DNA from: Mycobacterium paraense
GTDB taxonomy: Bacteria > Actinomycetota > Actinomycetes > Mycobacteriales > Mycobacteriaceae
DNA: 64,000 nt
NCBI RefSeq assembly: GCF_002101815.1
Contig: NZ_LQPM01000030.1
Span: 1 to 64,000 of the forward strand
Reading direction: 5' to 3'
Position 1 is the stretch's first letter. Each line of letters begins with the position of its first letter. The notes beneath the pieces are model-generated. The model had not been told where the DNA came from. It ran no database searches and saw only the letters and a list, made by a program, of their open reading frames with translations. Of the stretch, positions 16,121-24,620 are shown in pieces. The translations under genes and the position numbers were made by a program.

Positions 16121-16768
16121 TCATCCCATCCAATCCGGCGTCACCGGCAGGCCGTGGCGGTGGCGGTACTCGGCGATGGCCTTGAGGTTCTTCAGCTCCA
16201 GCAGGTGGCCGGCGCCGAACATGTCCCAGAAGTCGCCCACCCACACCGGCCGCTGCGGCGGCGCGGTCTCCGGATAGGGATTGTGATCGTAGAACGGGTG
16301 ATGGCAATTGGTCCACAGCACAACCGAACCGGGCTTGTCGAGCACGATCTGCGCGTCGACGACGCGCATCAGGTAGACCATCCACAGGTGCTTGCCCTGA
16401 TCCCAGGCGCAGTGGTAGTCGACGGTGCGGGCCCGCGGGTTGGCGATGGTGCGCGTGTAGATCTCGGTCTCCGAGCCGAGCCGGTCGTGGGCCAGCCACA
16501 GCCCGGGTTCGTCGGTGGGGGTGAAACCGCGCAGGCTGTAGGTCCACTCCTCGAGGCTGCGGGTGTCGGCCATGTAGTCGTACAGCTCGTCGGGCGGACA
16601 ATCGACGTAATCGTTGACGGTGCAGTACTCCCCGAAGACCTGGTCGTGCGGATACACCGACCGCATCATGTCCATGATGATCGGGGTGGCCTTCTCCCGC
16701 GGGCTGGTCTCGATGCGGATCACGCCGTCGATGTGGGTGGGAATGTCCTCAAGCGCTGGCAGCGACAT
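16121..16768 (-). CDS. SRPBCC (START/polyketide-cyclase-like) domain protein
   Basis: 215 residues. The central pattern VNDYVDCPPDELYDYMADTRSLEEWTYS resembles the first strand and helices of SRPBCC ligand-binding proteins; later VVLWTNCHHPFYDHNPYP and a His/Trp-rich C-terminus are unusual. The family includes polyketide cyclases and aromatases, and the neighbouring KAS III-like and ThDP enzymes make a cyclase or product-binding role plausible. The ATG at 16768 overlaps the end of the ThDP gene by 20 bases, so the two are coupled. A cluster of His (CHHPFYDHN) could bind a metal. No close known relative is recognised. Confidence 0.72.
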   Translation of the reverse strand: MSLPALEDIPTHIDGVIRIETSPREKATPIIMDMMRSVYPHDQVFGEYCTVNDYVDCPPDELYDYMADTRSLEEWTYSLRGFTPTDEPGLWLAHDRLGSETEIYTRTIANPRARTVDYHCAWDQGKHLWMVYLMRVVDAQIVLDKPGSVVLWTNCHHPFYDHNPYPETAPPQRPVWVGDFWDMFGAGHLLELKNLKAIAEYRHRHGLPVTPDWMG

Positions 16769-18467
16769 CGGTCCTGGCCTCCTTGGCGGTCGGAATCAAA
16801 AACGGTGCGAACGGCGGAATCTCGTCGGCGGCGCATTCGACGCTGACGACGGCCGGGCCGTCGGTGGCCAGCGCCGCGCGCAGCGCGGCGGACAGGCCGT
16901 CGAGGTCGGTCACGTCGACGGCCGTCAGCCCGGGGAACATCGCCGCCAGGCCCGCGCCCAGTCGACTGGACCGGAATCGGTTGTAGCTGTACAGGTCGTC
17001 GTAGAACAGCTGCTCGCGGGTCACGCACATGGCGTGGGCGTTGTTGTTGAACAACACGAAGGTCACCGGCAGCCGGTACTGCACGGCGGTGTGCACCTCC
17101 ATGCCGTGCATGAAGAACGCACCGTCGCCCGCGATCACCACGGTGCGCCCGCGGGGGCGCCCGCTGGTGGCCCGCCCGAAGGCCATCCCGATGCCGGCAC
17201 CGAAGCTGTAACCCATGCCGCCCATTCCGAGCGCGACCGCGAACCTGCCGTCCCGCCGCGCCGGCAGGTAGTGCACGGCCGCCGCGCCGGTGTTGCCCGC
17301 GTCGACGACGATGTCCGCGCCGTCGGGCACGCAGCCGTCCAGCACCGCCATCGCGTCGCGGTAGCGCACGCCCGGGCCCGCGAACGGCGGCGGCGACAAC
17401 TCGGTGCGTTGAATCCTGTCGGGGACCCGCACCCGCGTCGGCCGCCCCGGCCCGGACAGGTCGTCGGTCAGCATCCGCAGCGAGGCGCGCAGGTCGTCGG
17501 TGTGCACGTGCGTGCACGGGATGTAGGGCTGCGCCGACCCGATCGAGACCGTCCGCACCGCCGCCAGGGCGTCGTCCAGGCCGGTGCGCGCCGTGACCGA
17601 CAGGCGCGTGCCGATCACCAGGCACACAGCGCTGTCGGCCACGGCATCGACCACGCCCGGGTGGCCCATGACGCCGGTCACCCCGAGCGCGGATGACGAG
17701 CCCATGCCCGGGGTGCCGGCGACGTCTTTGGCGTCTGGCACGGTCGCGACCCGGGCCCGCAGCACCGCCCGCAGCGCCTCCAGCTCGGCGCGGGCGTCGT
17801 CGCGGGCCACCTGCTCCCCGACGATGATGGTGATCGGGCCGCTCGCGTCGCGCAGGATGCCGGCCAGCGGACGGGGGTTCCCGATGGGCCGCAGATACTG
17901 CACGCTCTGCCCGTTGCGCTCGCAGTCCAGGTAGCCCTGCTGAATGTCCTTGGGCAGCAACAACACTGCGGGGCCGCCGGTGCGCGCCGCGGCGATCGCC
18001 CTCGACAGCGCCGGCGCGGCGTCGGCCGGGTTCAGCACCCGCTCGCACGACACCGAGACCGCCGAGAACACCGCCCGCGCGTTCAGCGATCCGTTGTCGC
18101 CGCTGGTGTCCTGAAAGCTGCCCCGGCCGTCCATGGCGGTGGGCGTTTGTCCGACCAGGGCCAGCACCGGAACCCGGCTCGTCAGCGATTCCCCAAGGGC
18201 TGCAACGAGGTTGAGCGCACCGCCACCCGACGTCGCCGCCACCACGCCCAGGCCGGATCCCAGCCCGGCGCCGCTGCGGCTGTACCCGTCGGCCATGGCC
18301 GCGGCGGAGAACTCGTGCTTGGCCAGCACCGCGGTGATGTCGGTACGGAAGTGCGCGGCGTCATACAGGTCTTCGATGTTGGCGCCGTCGACGCCGAAGA
18401 TGTGGTCTACGCCGACCGAGGCGAGCCGCTCGACGATGTGGTCGACCACCCGCTGCTTCCTGGGCAT
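16749..18467 (-). CDS. ThDP-dependent enzyme, acetolactate synthase-like; first gene of the SigL-linked operon
   Basis: 572 residues with the three-domain plan of ThDP decarboxylases/carboligases. The N-terminal Pyr domain has the cofactor-activating E52 in AKHEFSAA. The middle domain spans about 190-345. The C-terminal PP domain has the Mg-ThDP motif GDG (447-449) to NNN (474-476). It probably decarboxylates a 2-oxo acid and transfers or ligates the resulting acyl anion, giving an aldehyde or acyloin. ilvB is not expected here, and no small regulatory subunit is adjacent. A SigL-type promoter lies immediately upstream such that transcription should start at or next to the ATG, implying a leaderless mRNA. 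Confidence 0.88.
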   Translation of the reverse strand: MPRKQRVVDHIVERLASVGVDHIFGVDGANIEDLYDAAHFRTDITAVLAKHEFSAAAMADGYSRSGAGLGSGLGVVAATSGGGALNLVAALGESLTSRVPVLALVGQTPTAMDGRGSFQDTSGDNGSLNARAVFSAVSVSCERVLNPADAAPALSRAIAAARTGGPAVLLLPKDIQQGYLDCERNGQSVQYLRPIGNPRPLAGILRDASGPITIIVGEQVARDDARAELEALRAVLRARVATVPDAKDVAGTPGMGSSSALGVTGVMGHPGVVDAVADSAVCLVIGTRLSVTARTGLDDALAAVRTVSIGSAQPYIPCTHVHTDDLRASLRMLTDDLSGPGRPTRVRVPDRIQRTELSPPPFAGPGVRYRDAMAVLDGCVPDGADIVVDAGNTGAAAVHYLPARRDGRFAVALGMGGMGYSFGAGIGMAFGRATSGRPRGRTVVIAGDGAFFMHGMEVHTAVQYRLPVTFVLFNNNAHAMCVTREQLFYDDLYSYNRFRSSRLGAGLAAMFPGLTAVDVTDLDGLSAALRAALATDGPAVVSVECAADEIPPFAPFLIPTAKEARTDVAASA

Positions 18468-18473
18468 GCCTGT

Positions 18474-18501
18474 AACACGACGCGCGGGTAACTTCAGTTC
18501 A
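18474..18501 (-). promoter_or_regulatory. Predicted SigL promoter of the ThDP operon
   Basis: On the minus strand TGAACT (18501-18496), 16 bases, then CGTGTT (18479-18474). The SigL consensus recalled from M. tuberculosis is close to TGAACC-N16/18-CGTGTC. The same pattern occurs before sigL in this window. Six bases after the -10 is the ATG at 18467, so the transcript would be leaderless. Confidence 0.7.
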
Positions 18502-18516
18502 CCGCGCGCCGTGTTT

Positions 18517-19272
18517 TTAGAGCGAGCGCTGCAGCAGTACCTGACCGCTGTCGGCCGAAACCACCTGCACGGCGGCGATCTGGTCGACCGGGGTGGAGAT
18601 GCTGCCCGCGGGCGTCGCGGTGTGGCCGGGTTCGGCCACCCAGGTCGCCAGCCGGGTTTGGCTGCCGTCGCGACCGACCACCACCATTGCCAGCGTGTCG
18701 TGGTGGGCGTTCAGCGGGGCCAGGCAGACGCACTTGAGGTTGATCGACGTCCCCCAGTGCTGGCTGGACAGCTGCACCGTGGACGCCAGCAGGCTGGTGC
18801 CGACCTGCGCCATCGGCTGCGAGGACGCGGCCACCTGCTGCGCGGGCGACGAGGTATACCCGTGCACACCGACCAGCACGCCGACCCCCAGCACCGCTGC
18901 CGCGGCGGACGAGGCGACCCACGTCGCCACCCGGGTGCGGCGCCGCCGCCAGCGCACCGTCGCCAACAGCGACGGCAGCAGCTCCGGCGACATCTCGGGC
19001 GTCGCCGCGGCGCGGCCCGGTTCGTCGATCGCGGCGACGTCCGCGTGGTCCAGCTGGGACAGCAGCGCCGGCACGCCGCTCAGATCGGCGACGGCCTCCC
19101 GGCACGCCGGGCAGTCGGCCATGTGCGACTCGAACTCGCGGCGGTCGTTCGCGGACAACGACCCCAACACGTATGCGGCATCCCACATCGCGTAACGGTG
19201 GTTGTCCCCAGTAGTCAACCCGAACACCTCGTTGTCACCGGGCGGGCCGATGCCCCGTAGCGGCGTCCTCAT
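18517..19272 (-). CDS. rslA: Anti-sigma-L factor RslA
   Basis: 251 residues. The cytoplasmic zinc-binding anti-sigma domain has the HxxxCxxC motif (HMADCPACRE) near residue 50. A membrane helix (VATWVASSAAAAVLGVGVLVGV) follows basic RWRRRRTR, then an external domain with CVC (LKCVCLAP) and a highly conserved C-terminus QIAAVQVVSADSGQVLLQRSL. This is the known membrane anti-sigma of SigL, releasing it upon oxidation. ATG 19272 is preferred over 19281: it has AGGAG nine bases upstream and matches the M. tuberculosis N-terminus M-x-x-PLRG. It lies 55 bases behind sigL. Confidence 0.95.
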   Translation of the reverse strand: MRTPLRGIGPPGDNEVFGLTTGDNHRYAMWDAAYVLGSLSANDRREFESHMADCPACREAVADLSGVPALLSQLDHADVAAIDEPGRAAATPEMSPELLPSLLATVRWRRRRTRVATWVASSAAAAVLGVGVLVGVHGYTSSPAQQVAASSQPMAQVGTSLLASTVQLSSQHWGTSINLKCVCLAPLNAHHDTLAMVVVGRDGSQTRLATWVAEPGHTATPAGSISTPVDQIAAVQVVSADSGQVLLQRSL

Positions 19273-19327
19273 CTCGTCCATCTCCTGTCACCCATCAAGT
19301 ATTCGGAGCCGATGACCATGCGGATGG

Positions 19328-19873
19328 TCATCGCGTGACTCCAAGTTCCTGCAGAGTGAGCCGCAATGCCCGCACGGCATAGTGTAGTCGCGACTTCACT
19401 GTTCCTTCGGCTATCTCGAGGTCCGCAGCAATCTGTGCGGTGGTCCACCCGCGGTAGTAGGACCGCTCGATCACGGCCCGGTGCTCCACGGACAATTGCG
19501 TCATGGCCTCGGCTATCAGCAGCCGGTCCAGCGCCGCGTTCACCTCGTCGGGCGTCGACTGCTCGGGCGCCCCCGCTTCGTCCAGCGAACCGACGACGTT
19601 GCGGTACCTCGCGCTGCGCCGGTCGTCGATGATCATGTTGCGGGCGACGGTGAACAGCCACGCCCGCGCCGAGCGATCCGTGTCGCCGATGACCTCCGGA
19701 TGCTGCCACGCCCGCAACAGCGTCTCCTGGACGACGTCCTCGGCTTGGCTCGCGTCCCCGGTCAACCGGAGCGCGTAGCGCCACAAAACCGCGGCGTGCT
19801 CGTCGTAGAGCGCCTTCATCAGGGCGGCTTCGGCAGCCCCGGAAGCCCTCCACGTGCCTGCCACACGGGCCAC
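19328..19873 (-). CDS. sigL: ECF sigma factor SigL
   Basis: 181 residues. Region 2 includes YDEHAAVLWRYALRLTGD and AEDVVQETLLRAW; region 4 includes QLSVEHRAVIERSYYRGWTTAQIAADL and EGTVKSRLHYAVRAL. GTG start with GGAGG seven bases upstream. It directly precedes rslA, its anti-sigma factor, and follows map/adk/secY as in M. tuberculosis. A SigL-type promoter sits in the 52-base gap after map, indicating autoregulation. In M. tuberculosis SigL controls polyketide synthase and exported oxidoreductase genes; here an extra predicted target is the ThDP operon. Confidence 0.96.
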   Translation of the reverse strand: MARVAGTWRASGAAEAALMKALYDEHAAVLWRYALRLTGDASQAEDVVQETLLRAWQHPEVIGDTDRSARAWLFTVARNMIIDDRRSARYRNVVGSLDEAGAPEQSTPDEVNAALDRLLIAEAMTQLSVEHRAVIERSYYRGWTTAQIAADLEIAEGTVKSRLHYAVRALRLTLQELGVTR

Positions 19874-19892
19874 TCGATCACCTCCGACTACT

Positions 19893-19920
19893 GAAACGAG
19901 TCGAATGGGTGTTTAGTTCA
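19893..19920 (-). promoter_or_regulatory. Predicted SigL autoregulatory promoter
   Basis: Minus strand TGAACT (19920-19915), 16-base spacer, CGTTTC (19898-19893), about 20 bases before the sigL GTG. It matches the promoter found ahead of the ThDP operon in both hexamers and spacing, and fits the reported autoregulation of sigL. Confidence 0.7.
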
Positions 19921-19925
19921 GGCGG

Positions 19926-20726
19926 CTAAGCAAGGGTCAGGATGCGCGGCCCGGCGTCGGTGACGGCGACGGTGTGCTCCCAGTGCGCGGCGCGCGATCC
20001 GTCGGCGGTGGTGACGGTCCAGGCGTCGTCGAGCACCAGCGTTTTGGTGGTTCCCAGCGTCAGCATCGGCTCGATCGCCAGCACCGAGCCCGGCGCCAGC
20101 AGCGGGCCCCGTCCGGGGGAGCCCTCGTTGGGCAGGAACGGGTCCATGTGCATGTGCCGGCCGATGCCGTGGCCGCCGTAGCCCTCGACGATCCCGAAGG
20201 GGATCCCGTAGCGGGACTGGGCGGCGCGCGTGCCCGTTTCGATGGCGTGCGCGACGTCGGTCAGCCGGTTGCCGGGGACCATCGCCGCGATGCCGGCCTC
20301 CAGCGACTCCCTGGTCGCGTCGCACAGCGCCTCGTCGGCGGCGTCCAGCGTCTCGACCCCGAACGTGATGGCGGCGTCGCCGTGCCAGCCGTCCAGCACC
20401 GCGCCGCAGTCGATGGACACCAGGTCGCCCGGGGCCAGTATTTCCGCGGCGGACGGGATGCCGTGCACCACCCGGTCGTTGACGGACGCGCAGATCGACG
20501 CCGGGTAACCGTGGTAGCCCAGGAACGACGGGACGGCCCCGGCCTCGCGGATCACCGACTCGGCGATCTCGTCGAGGCTCAGCGTCGACGCCCCCGCGAC
20601 CGCGGCCGCATGCACCGCCTGCAGGGCGGAGGCCACCACCGCACCGGCCGCCGCCATCGCGTCGAGTTCGCCGGGGCTGCGCTGCGGCACGACCCTGCGA
20701 CTCCGCAGCCGTGCCAGCGCGCTCAT
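19926..20726 (-). CDS. map: Methionine aminopeptidase type I
   Basis: 266 residues. Removes the initiator Met from nascent proteins. The pita-bread fold shows the dinuclear metal ligands in SIDCGAVLDGWHGDAAITF (two Asp), GHGIGRHMH (His), AIEPM (Glu) and WEHTVAV (Glu). It lacks the N-terminal SH3-binding extension of the longer mycobacterial MAP (mapB), so it is the mapA (Rv0734) type. It starts two bases after the adk stop within secY-adk-map. Confidence 0.96.
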   Translation of the reverse strand: MSALARLRSRRVVPQRSPGELDAMAAAGAVVASALQAVHAAAVAGASTLSLDEIAESVIREAGAVPSFLGYHGYPASICASVNDRVVHGIPSAAEILAPGDLVSIDCGAVLDGWHGDAAITFGVETLDAADEALCDATRESLEAGIAAMVPGNRLTDVAHAIETGTRAAQSRYGIPFGIVEGYGGHGIGRHMHMDPFLPNEGSPGRGPLLAPGSVLAIEPMLTLGTTKTLVLDDAWTVTTADGSRAAHWEHTVAVTDAGPRILTLA

Positions 20727-20728
20727 GA

Positions 20729-21274
20729 TTACTTGCCCAGCGCTTGCAGGGCGCGGGCGAAAACCTCGTCCATGGAGCCGACCGCGTCGACCGTCTTGAG
20801 CTCGTCGCTGTAGTACTCCAGCAGCGGCGCGGTCTCGTCGCGGTAGACCTTCATCCGGTTGTGGATCACGTCCTCGGTGTCGTCGGCGCGGCCGCGGCCC
20901 TTGAGCCGGTGCAGCAACTCGTCCTCCGAGACGCGGAACTCGACCACCGCGTCGATGTCGGTGCCGCGGCGTTCGAGCATCTCGTGCAGCGCCTTGGCCT
21001 GCTCGAGCGAGCGCGGGTAGCCGTCCAGGATGAAACCGTTGGCCGCGTCGGCCTCGTCGAGCCGGTCATCGACGAGCTGGTTGGTCAGGTCGGAGGGCAC
21101 CAGATCGCCCGCATCGAGGTAGCGCTTGGCCTCAAGACCGAGTTTGGTGCCGTTCTCGATGTTGCTGCGGAACAGCTCCCCGGTGGAGATCTGCGGGATT
21201 CCCAGCTTCTCGGCGAGCTTTTGGGCCTGCGTACCCTTGCCCGCCCCGGGCGGTCCCAGCAAAACCACTCTCAC
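20729..21274 (-). CDS. adk: Adenylate kinase
   Basis: 181 residues. Interconverts ATP+AMP and 2 ADP. The P-loop GPPGAGKGTQ is at residues 7-16; the AMP-binding ISTGELFR and DGYPRSLEQA are present. The short LID (GRGRADDTED) lacks zinc cysteines, as in other mycobacteria. GTG start at 21274 overlaps the secY stop by four bases (GTGA). Confidence 0.97.
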   Translation of the reverse strand: MRVVLLGPPGAGKGTQAQKLAEKLGIPQISTGELFRSNIENGTKLGLEAKRYLDAGDLVPSDLTNQLVDDRLDEADAANGFILDGYPRSLEQAKALHEMLERRGTDIDAVVEFRVSEDELLHRLKGRGRADDTEDVIHNRMKVYRDETAPLLEYYSDELKTVDAVGSMDEVFARALQALGK

Positions 21275-22596
21275 TTGAGGAACCCTTCGTAGTTGCGCTG
21301 CATGAGCTGGCTCTCGATTTGTTTGACCGTATCCAAACCGACGCCAATCATGATCAAAACCGCAGTACCGCCGAACGGCAAATTCTGGACCGCGCCGCCG
21401 TTGCCGATCTGGAGGAACAGGTTGGGCAGTACCGAGATCGCGCCCAGGTAGATCGAGCCCGGCAGGGTGATCCTGCTCAGCACATAACGCAGGTAGTCGG
21501 CGGTGGGCTTGCCCGGCCGGATGCCGGGGATGAACCCGCCGAACTTCTTCATCTCGTCGGCGCGCTCGTCGGGGTTGAACGTGATCGACACGTAGAAGTA
21601 CGTGAAGAAGATGATCAGGCCGAAGTAGATGCCGATGTAGACCGGGTCGCTCGGGTCGGACAGGTAGCTGCCGACGAACTTGTCCCACCAGCTGTTGCCG
21701 ACCCCGCCGCTGCCGCTCCGGATCAGCTGGGTGATCAGGTGCGGAATGTAGATCAGCGACGACGCGAAGATGACCGGGATGACGCCGGCCTGGTTGACCT
21801 TCAGCGGCAGATAGGTCGAGGTTCCGCCGTACATGCGCCGGCCCACCATGCGCTTGGCGTATTGCACCGGGATGCGGCGCTGGCCCTGCTCGACGAACAC
21901 CACGCCGACGATGATGATCAGCGCGGCGATGCAGACCGCGGCGAAGATGACGCCGCCGCGGCTGTCCAGGATGCTCTTGCCCTCCGCGGGGATGCGCGCC
22001 GCGATCCCGACGAAGATCAGCAGCGACATGCCGTTGCCGATGCCGCGCTCGGTGATCAGCTCACCCATCCACATCACCAGCGCCGCACCGCCGGTCATGA
22101 CCAGCACGATGACGACCAGCGTGAAGATGCTCTGGTCGGCGATGATGTCCAGCGAGCAGCCCTGCAGCAGCCCGCCGTTGGCGGCCAGCGCCACGATGCT
22201 GGTGGCCTGCAGGACCGCCAGCGCGATGGCCAGGTACCGGGTGTACTGGGTCATCTTGGCCTGGCCGGACTGGCCTTCCTTGCGCAACTCCTCGAACCGC
22301 GGGATGACCACGGTCAGCAGCTGCACGATGATGCTGGCGGTGATGTAGGGCATCACCCCCACGGCGAACACCGTGAGCTTGAGCAGCGCGCCGCCGGAGA
22401 ACAGGTTGATCAGCGAATAGATCTGCCCCGCCTCGCCGCCGCTGGCCTCCTTGATGCACTGCTGCACGTTCGGGTAGTTGACCCCGGGCGACGGCAAAGC
22501 CGCACCGACCCGATAGAGGACGACGATGCCAAGCGTGAAGAGGATCTTCCGTCTCAGATCGACTGTCCGCAGCGATGAGATGAAAGCCGAAAGCAC
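21271..22596 (-). CDS. secY: Protein translocase channel subunit SecY
   Basis: 441 residues, ten membrane helices, the pore of the Sec translocon. The cytoplasmic loop RRIPVQYAKR that contacts SecA/ribosome and the C-terminal NYEGFLK are typical. GTG 22596 is chosen because GGAGGAAGA precedes it and the protein then starts LSAFISSLRTVDLRRK as in M. tuberculosis; an open frame upstream to 22620 is ignored. Unlike in most bacteria it does not follow rplO directly: about 17 kb separate the two here. Confidence 0.97.
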   Translation of the reverse strand: MLSAFISSLRTVDLRRKILFTLGIVVLYRVGAALPSPGVNYPNVQQCIKEASGGEAGQIYSLINLFSGGALLKLTVFAVGVMPYITASIIVQLLTVVIPRFEELRKEGQSGQAKMTQYTRYLAIALAVLQATSIVALAANGGLLQGCSLDIIADQSIFTLVVIVLVMTGGAALVMWMGELITERGIGNGMSLLIFVGIAARIPAEGKSILDSRGGVIFAAVCIAALIIIVGVVFVEQGQRRIPVQYAKRMVGRRMYGGTSTYLPLKVNQAGVIPVIFASSLIYIPHLITQLIRSGSGGVGNSWWDKFVGSYLSDPSDPVYIGIYFGLIIFFTYFYVSITFNPDERADEMKKFGGFIPGIRPGKPTADYLRYVLSRITLPGSIYLGAISVLPNLFLQIGNGGAVQNLPFGGTAVLIMIGVGLDTVKQIESQLMQRNYEGFLK

Positions 22597-22683
22597 TCTT
22601 CCTCCTGCGTCCTGCGTCACGCGCCTAACACCCGCAGGCCAGGACGTACGGCGTCGCGCGTCAAACCGTGTACGAGACTAACA

Positions 22684-22707
22684 GCTGGGCGGGACTGCTC
22701 CGGTCAA
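22684..22707 (-). promoter_or_regulatory. Possible housekeeping promoter for secY-adk-map
   Basis: On the minus strand TTGACC (22707-22702) is followed after 18 bases by TGTTAG, overlapping TAGTCT, about 90 bases before secY. It resembles a SigA-type promoter of moderate quality. The island between rplO and secY makes an own promoter necessary. Confidence 0.35.
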
Positions 22708-22780
22708 CACCCTTTGCCGACAGCGACGAGGCGTAGAGTTTCGGTGGCTCATTGCATTGGCTAAGTAAGTGGGAGCATCG

Positions 22781-23698
22781 ATGACGCGAAGCGATCAAGA
22801 CACCTGGGATCTGGCCTCCAGCGTCGGCGCCACGGCCACGATGGTCGCCGCCGCCCGCGCGCGGGCCAGCGCCGAACCGGACGCGATCATCAACGACCCG
22901 TTCGCGGCGCCGCTGGTGCGGGCTGTCGGCCTGGAGTTCTTCATCCGCCTGGTCGACGGCGACCTACCACCGTCAAAAGCCCCGACCGAGGCGCCGGCCG
23001 GCGAACGCGACCTTCGGCTCGAGACGGATTCGATCGCGGTGCGCACCCGCTTCTTCGACGACTTCTTCCTCAACGCGGCGCGCGACGGCGTCACGCAGTC
23101 GGTGATCCTGGCCGCCGGCCTGGACGCGCGCGCCTACCGGCTGGCCTGGCCGCCCGGCACCGTGGTCTACGAGGTCGACCAGCCCAAGGTCGTCGAGTTC
23201 AAGAGCGCCGCCATGGCCAACCTGGGGGCCGCCCCGACCGCCGAGCGGCGCACCGTCGCCATCGACCTGCGCGAGGACTGGCCGGAGGCGTTGCGCCGCA
23301 GCGGTTTTGACCCGTCCCAACCGACGTCCTGGAGCGCGGAAGGGCTGCTGATGTACCTGCCGCCCGAGGCGCAGGACCGGCTGTTCGACAACATCACCGA
23401 CCTCAGCGCGCCGGGCAGCAAGCTGGCCACCGAGTACCACGGCGATTCCGGTCGCACCATGACCCAACGGGCGCAGCAATTCAACGAGCGGTGGGCCAAC
23501 CTGGGCTGCGACATCGATCTGTCCGGGCTGTTCTTCGACGGCGAACGCAGCAATGTCGTGGACTACCTCGGCGAGCGGGGCTGGGAAGTGACCACCCGAC
23601 CGCGGCGGGAGTTCTTCGCCGATTACGGCCGGGTGTTCCCCGAGGACGAGGAATCCCAGCTCCGCAACATCATCGCCGTCACGGCCACCCTGCGCTAG
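22781..23698 (+). CDS. TIGR00027-family SAM-dependent methyltransferase (copy 1)
   Basis: 305 residues. The family hallmarks are TWDLASSVGATATMVAAARA at the N-terminus, INDPFAAPLVRAVG, the SAM-binding VILAAGLDARAYRL and YEVDQPKVVEFK, and the late AEGLLMYLPPEAQDRLF. These are mycobacterium-rich putative O-methyltransferases, possibly acting on lipids or small metabolites. Start 22781 has GGGAG five bases upstream; the GTG at 22769 is less likely. The position next to secY matches Rv0731c. It is followed nine bases later by copy 2. Confidence 0.92.
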   Translation: MTRSDQDTWDLASSVGATATMVAAARARASAEPDAIINDPFAAPLVRAVGLEFFIRLVDGDLPPSKAPTEAPAGERDLRLETDSIAVRTRFFDDFFLNAARDGVTQSVILAAGLDARAYRLAWPPGTVVYEVDQPKVVEFKSAAMANLGAAPTAERRTVAIDLREDWPEALRRSGFDPSQPTSWSAEGLLMYLPPEAQDRLFDNITDLSAPGSKLATEYHGDSGRTMTQRAQQFNERWANLGCDIDLSGLFFDGERSNVVDYLGERGWEVTTRPRREFFADYGRVFPEDEESQLRNIIAVTATLR

Positions 23699-23706
23699 GA
23701 GTCCGC

Positions 23707-24615
23707 ATGGCGGAACGCTTCGACGGCGACAGCTGGGATCTGGCGTCCAGCGTGGGCGCCACGGCCACCGCGGTGGCCGCGCGCCGGGCGATGGCATCCA
23801 AGGGCCCGAACCCCTTGATCGACGACCCCTTCGCCGAGCCGCTGGTGAACGCCGTCGGCGTCGACGCCTTCATCCGGATGATGAACGGCGAGATCGAGCT
23901 GGCGGAGGACGATCCGGCCTTCACGCCGCGGCGGCTCAGCGAGGGCATGGCCGTGCGCACCCGGTTCTTCGACTCGTTCTTTCTCGACGCCGCCGGGGCC
24001 GGGATACGGCAGGCCGTGATCCTGGCCTCGGGGCTGGACACCCGCGCCTACCGGCTGCCGTGGCCGGCCGGGACGGCCGTCTACGAGATCGACCAGCCCA
24101 AGGTGATCGAGTTCAAGACCCGCACCCTGGCCGGGCTCGGCGCGTCCCCGACCGCCGACCGCAAACCGGTGGGCGTCGACCTGCGCGACGACTGGCCGGC
24201 CGCGTTGCGCGACAACGGGTTTGACACCGCCTCGCCGACGGCCTGGATCGCCGAGGGCCTGCTGGGTTACCTGCCGCCCGACGCCCAGGACCGCCTGTTC
24301 GACCACATCACCGCGCTCAGCGCCCCCGGCAGCAGGCTGGGCACCGGCTACGTCCCCAACATGCGCGACCGCATCGAGAAGCGAGGCCGCGAGATGAGCG
24401 AGCGCTGGCGGCGGCTGGGCCTGAACCTGAACTGGGCCGAGCTGGTCTACCCGGGTGAGCGCAACGACGTGGTGGCCTACCTGGCCGGCCTCGGCTGGCA
24501 ATCCACCGTGCACAGCACGCCGGAGCTTTACGCGCAGAACGGTTTTGAGTTCCCCGGCCAGCCGTCCGCGGTCGCCTTCGGCGATATCAAGTACGTGTCG
24601 GCGACGCTGAGCTAG
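23707..24615 (+). CDS. TIGR00027-family SAM-dependent methyltransferase (copy 2)
   Basis: 302 residues. Same layout as copy 1, with SWDLASSVGATATAVAARRA, IDDPFAEPLVNAVGV, the SAM motif VILASGLDTRAYRLPW, YEIDQPKVIEFKT, and AEGLLGYLPPDAQDRLF. It starts nine bases after copy 1 and is surely cotranscribed with it. Divergence between the two is largest in the N-terminal insertion (residues 60-80) and the C-terminal third, the likely substrate side. Confidence 0.92.
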   Translation: MAERFDGDSWDLASSVGATATAVAARRAMASKGPNPLIDDPFAEPLVNAVGVDAFIRMMNGEIELAEDDPAFTPRRLSEGMAVRTRFFDSFFLDAAGAGIRQAVILASGLDTRAYRLPWPAGTAVYEIDQPKVIEFKTRTLAGLGASPTADRKPVGVDLRDDWPAALRDNGFDTASPTAWIAEGLLGYLPPDAQDRLFDHITALSAPGSRLGTGYVPNMRDRIEKRGREMSERWRRLGLNLNWAELVYPGERNDVVAYLAGLGWQSTVHSTPELYAQNGFEFPGQPSAVAFGDIKYVSATLS

Positions 24616-24620
24616 CTGCC

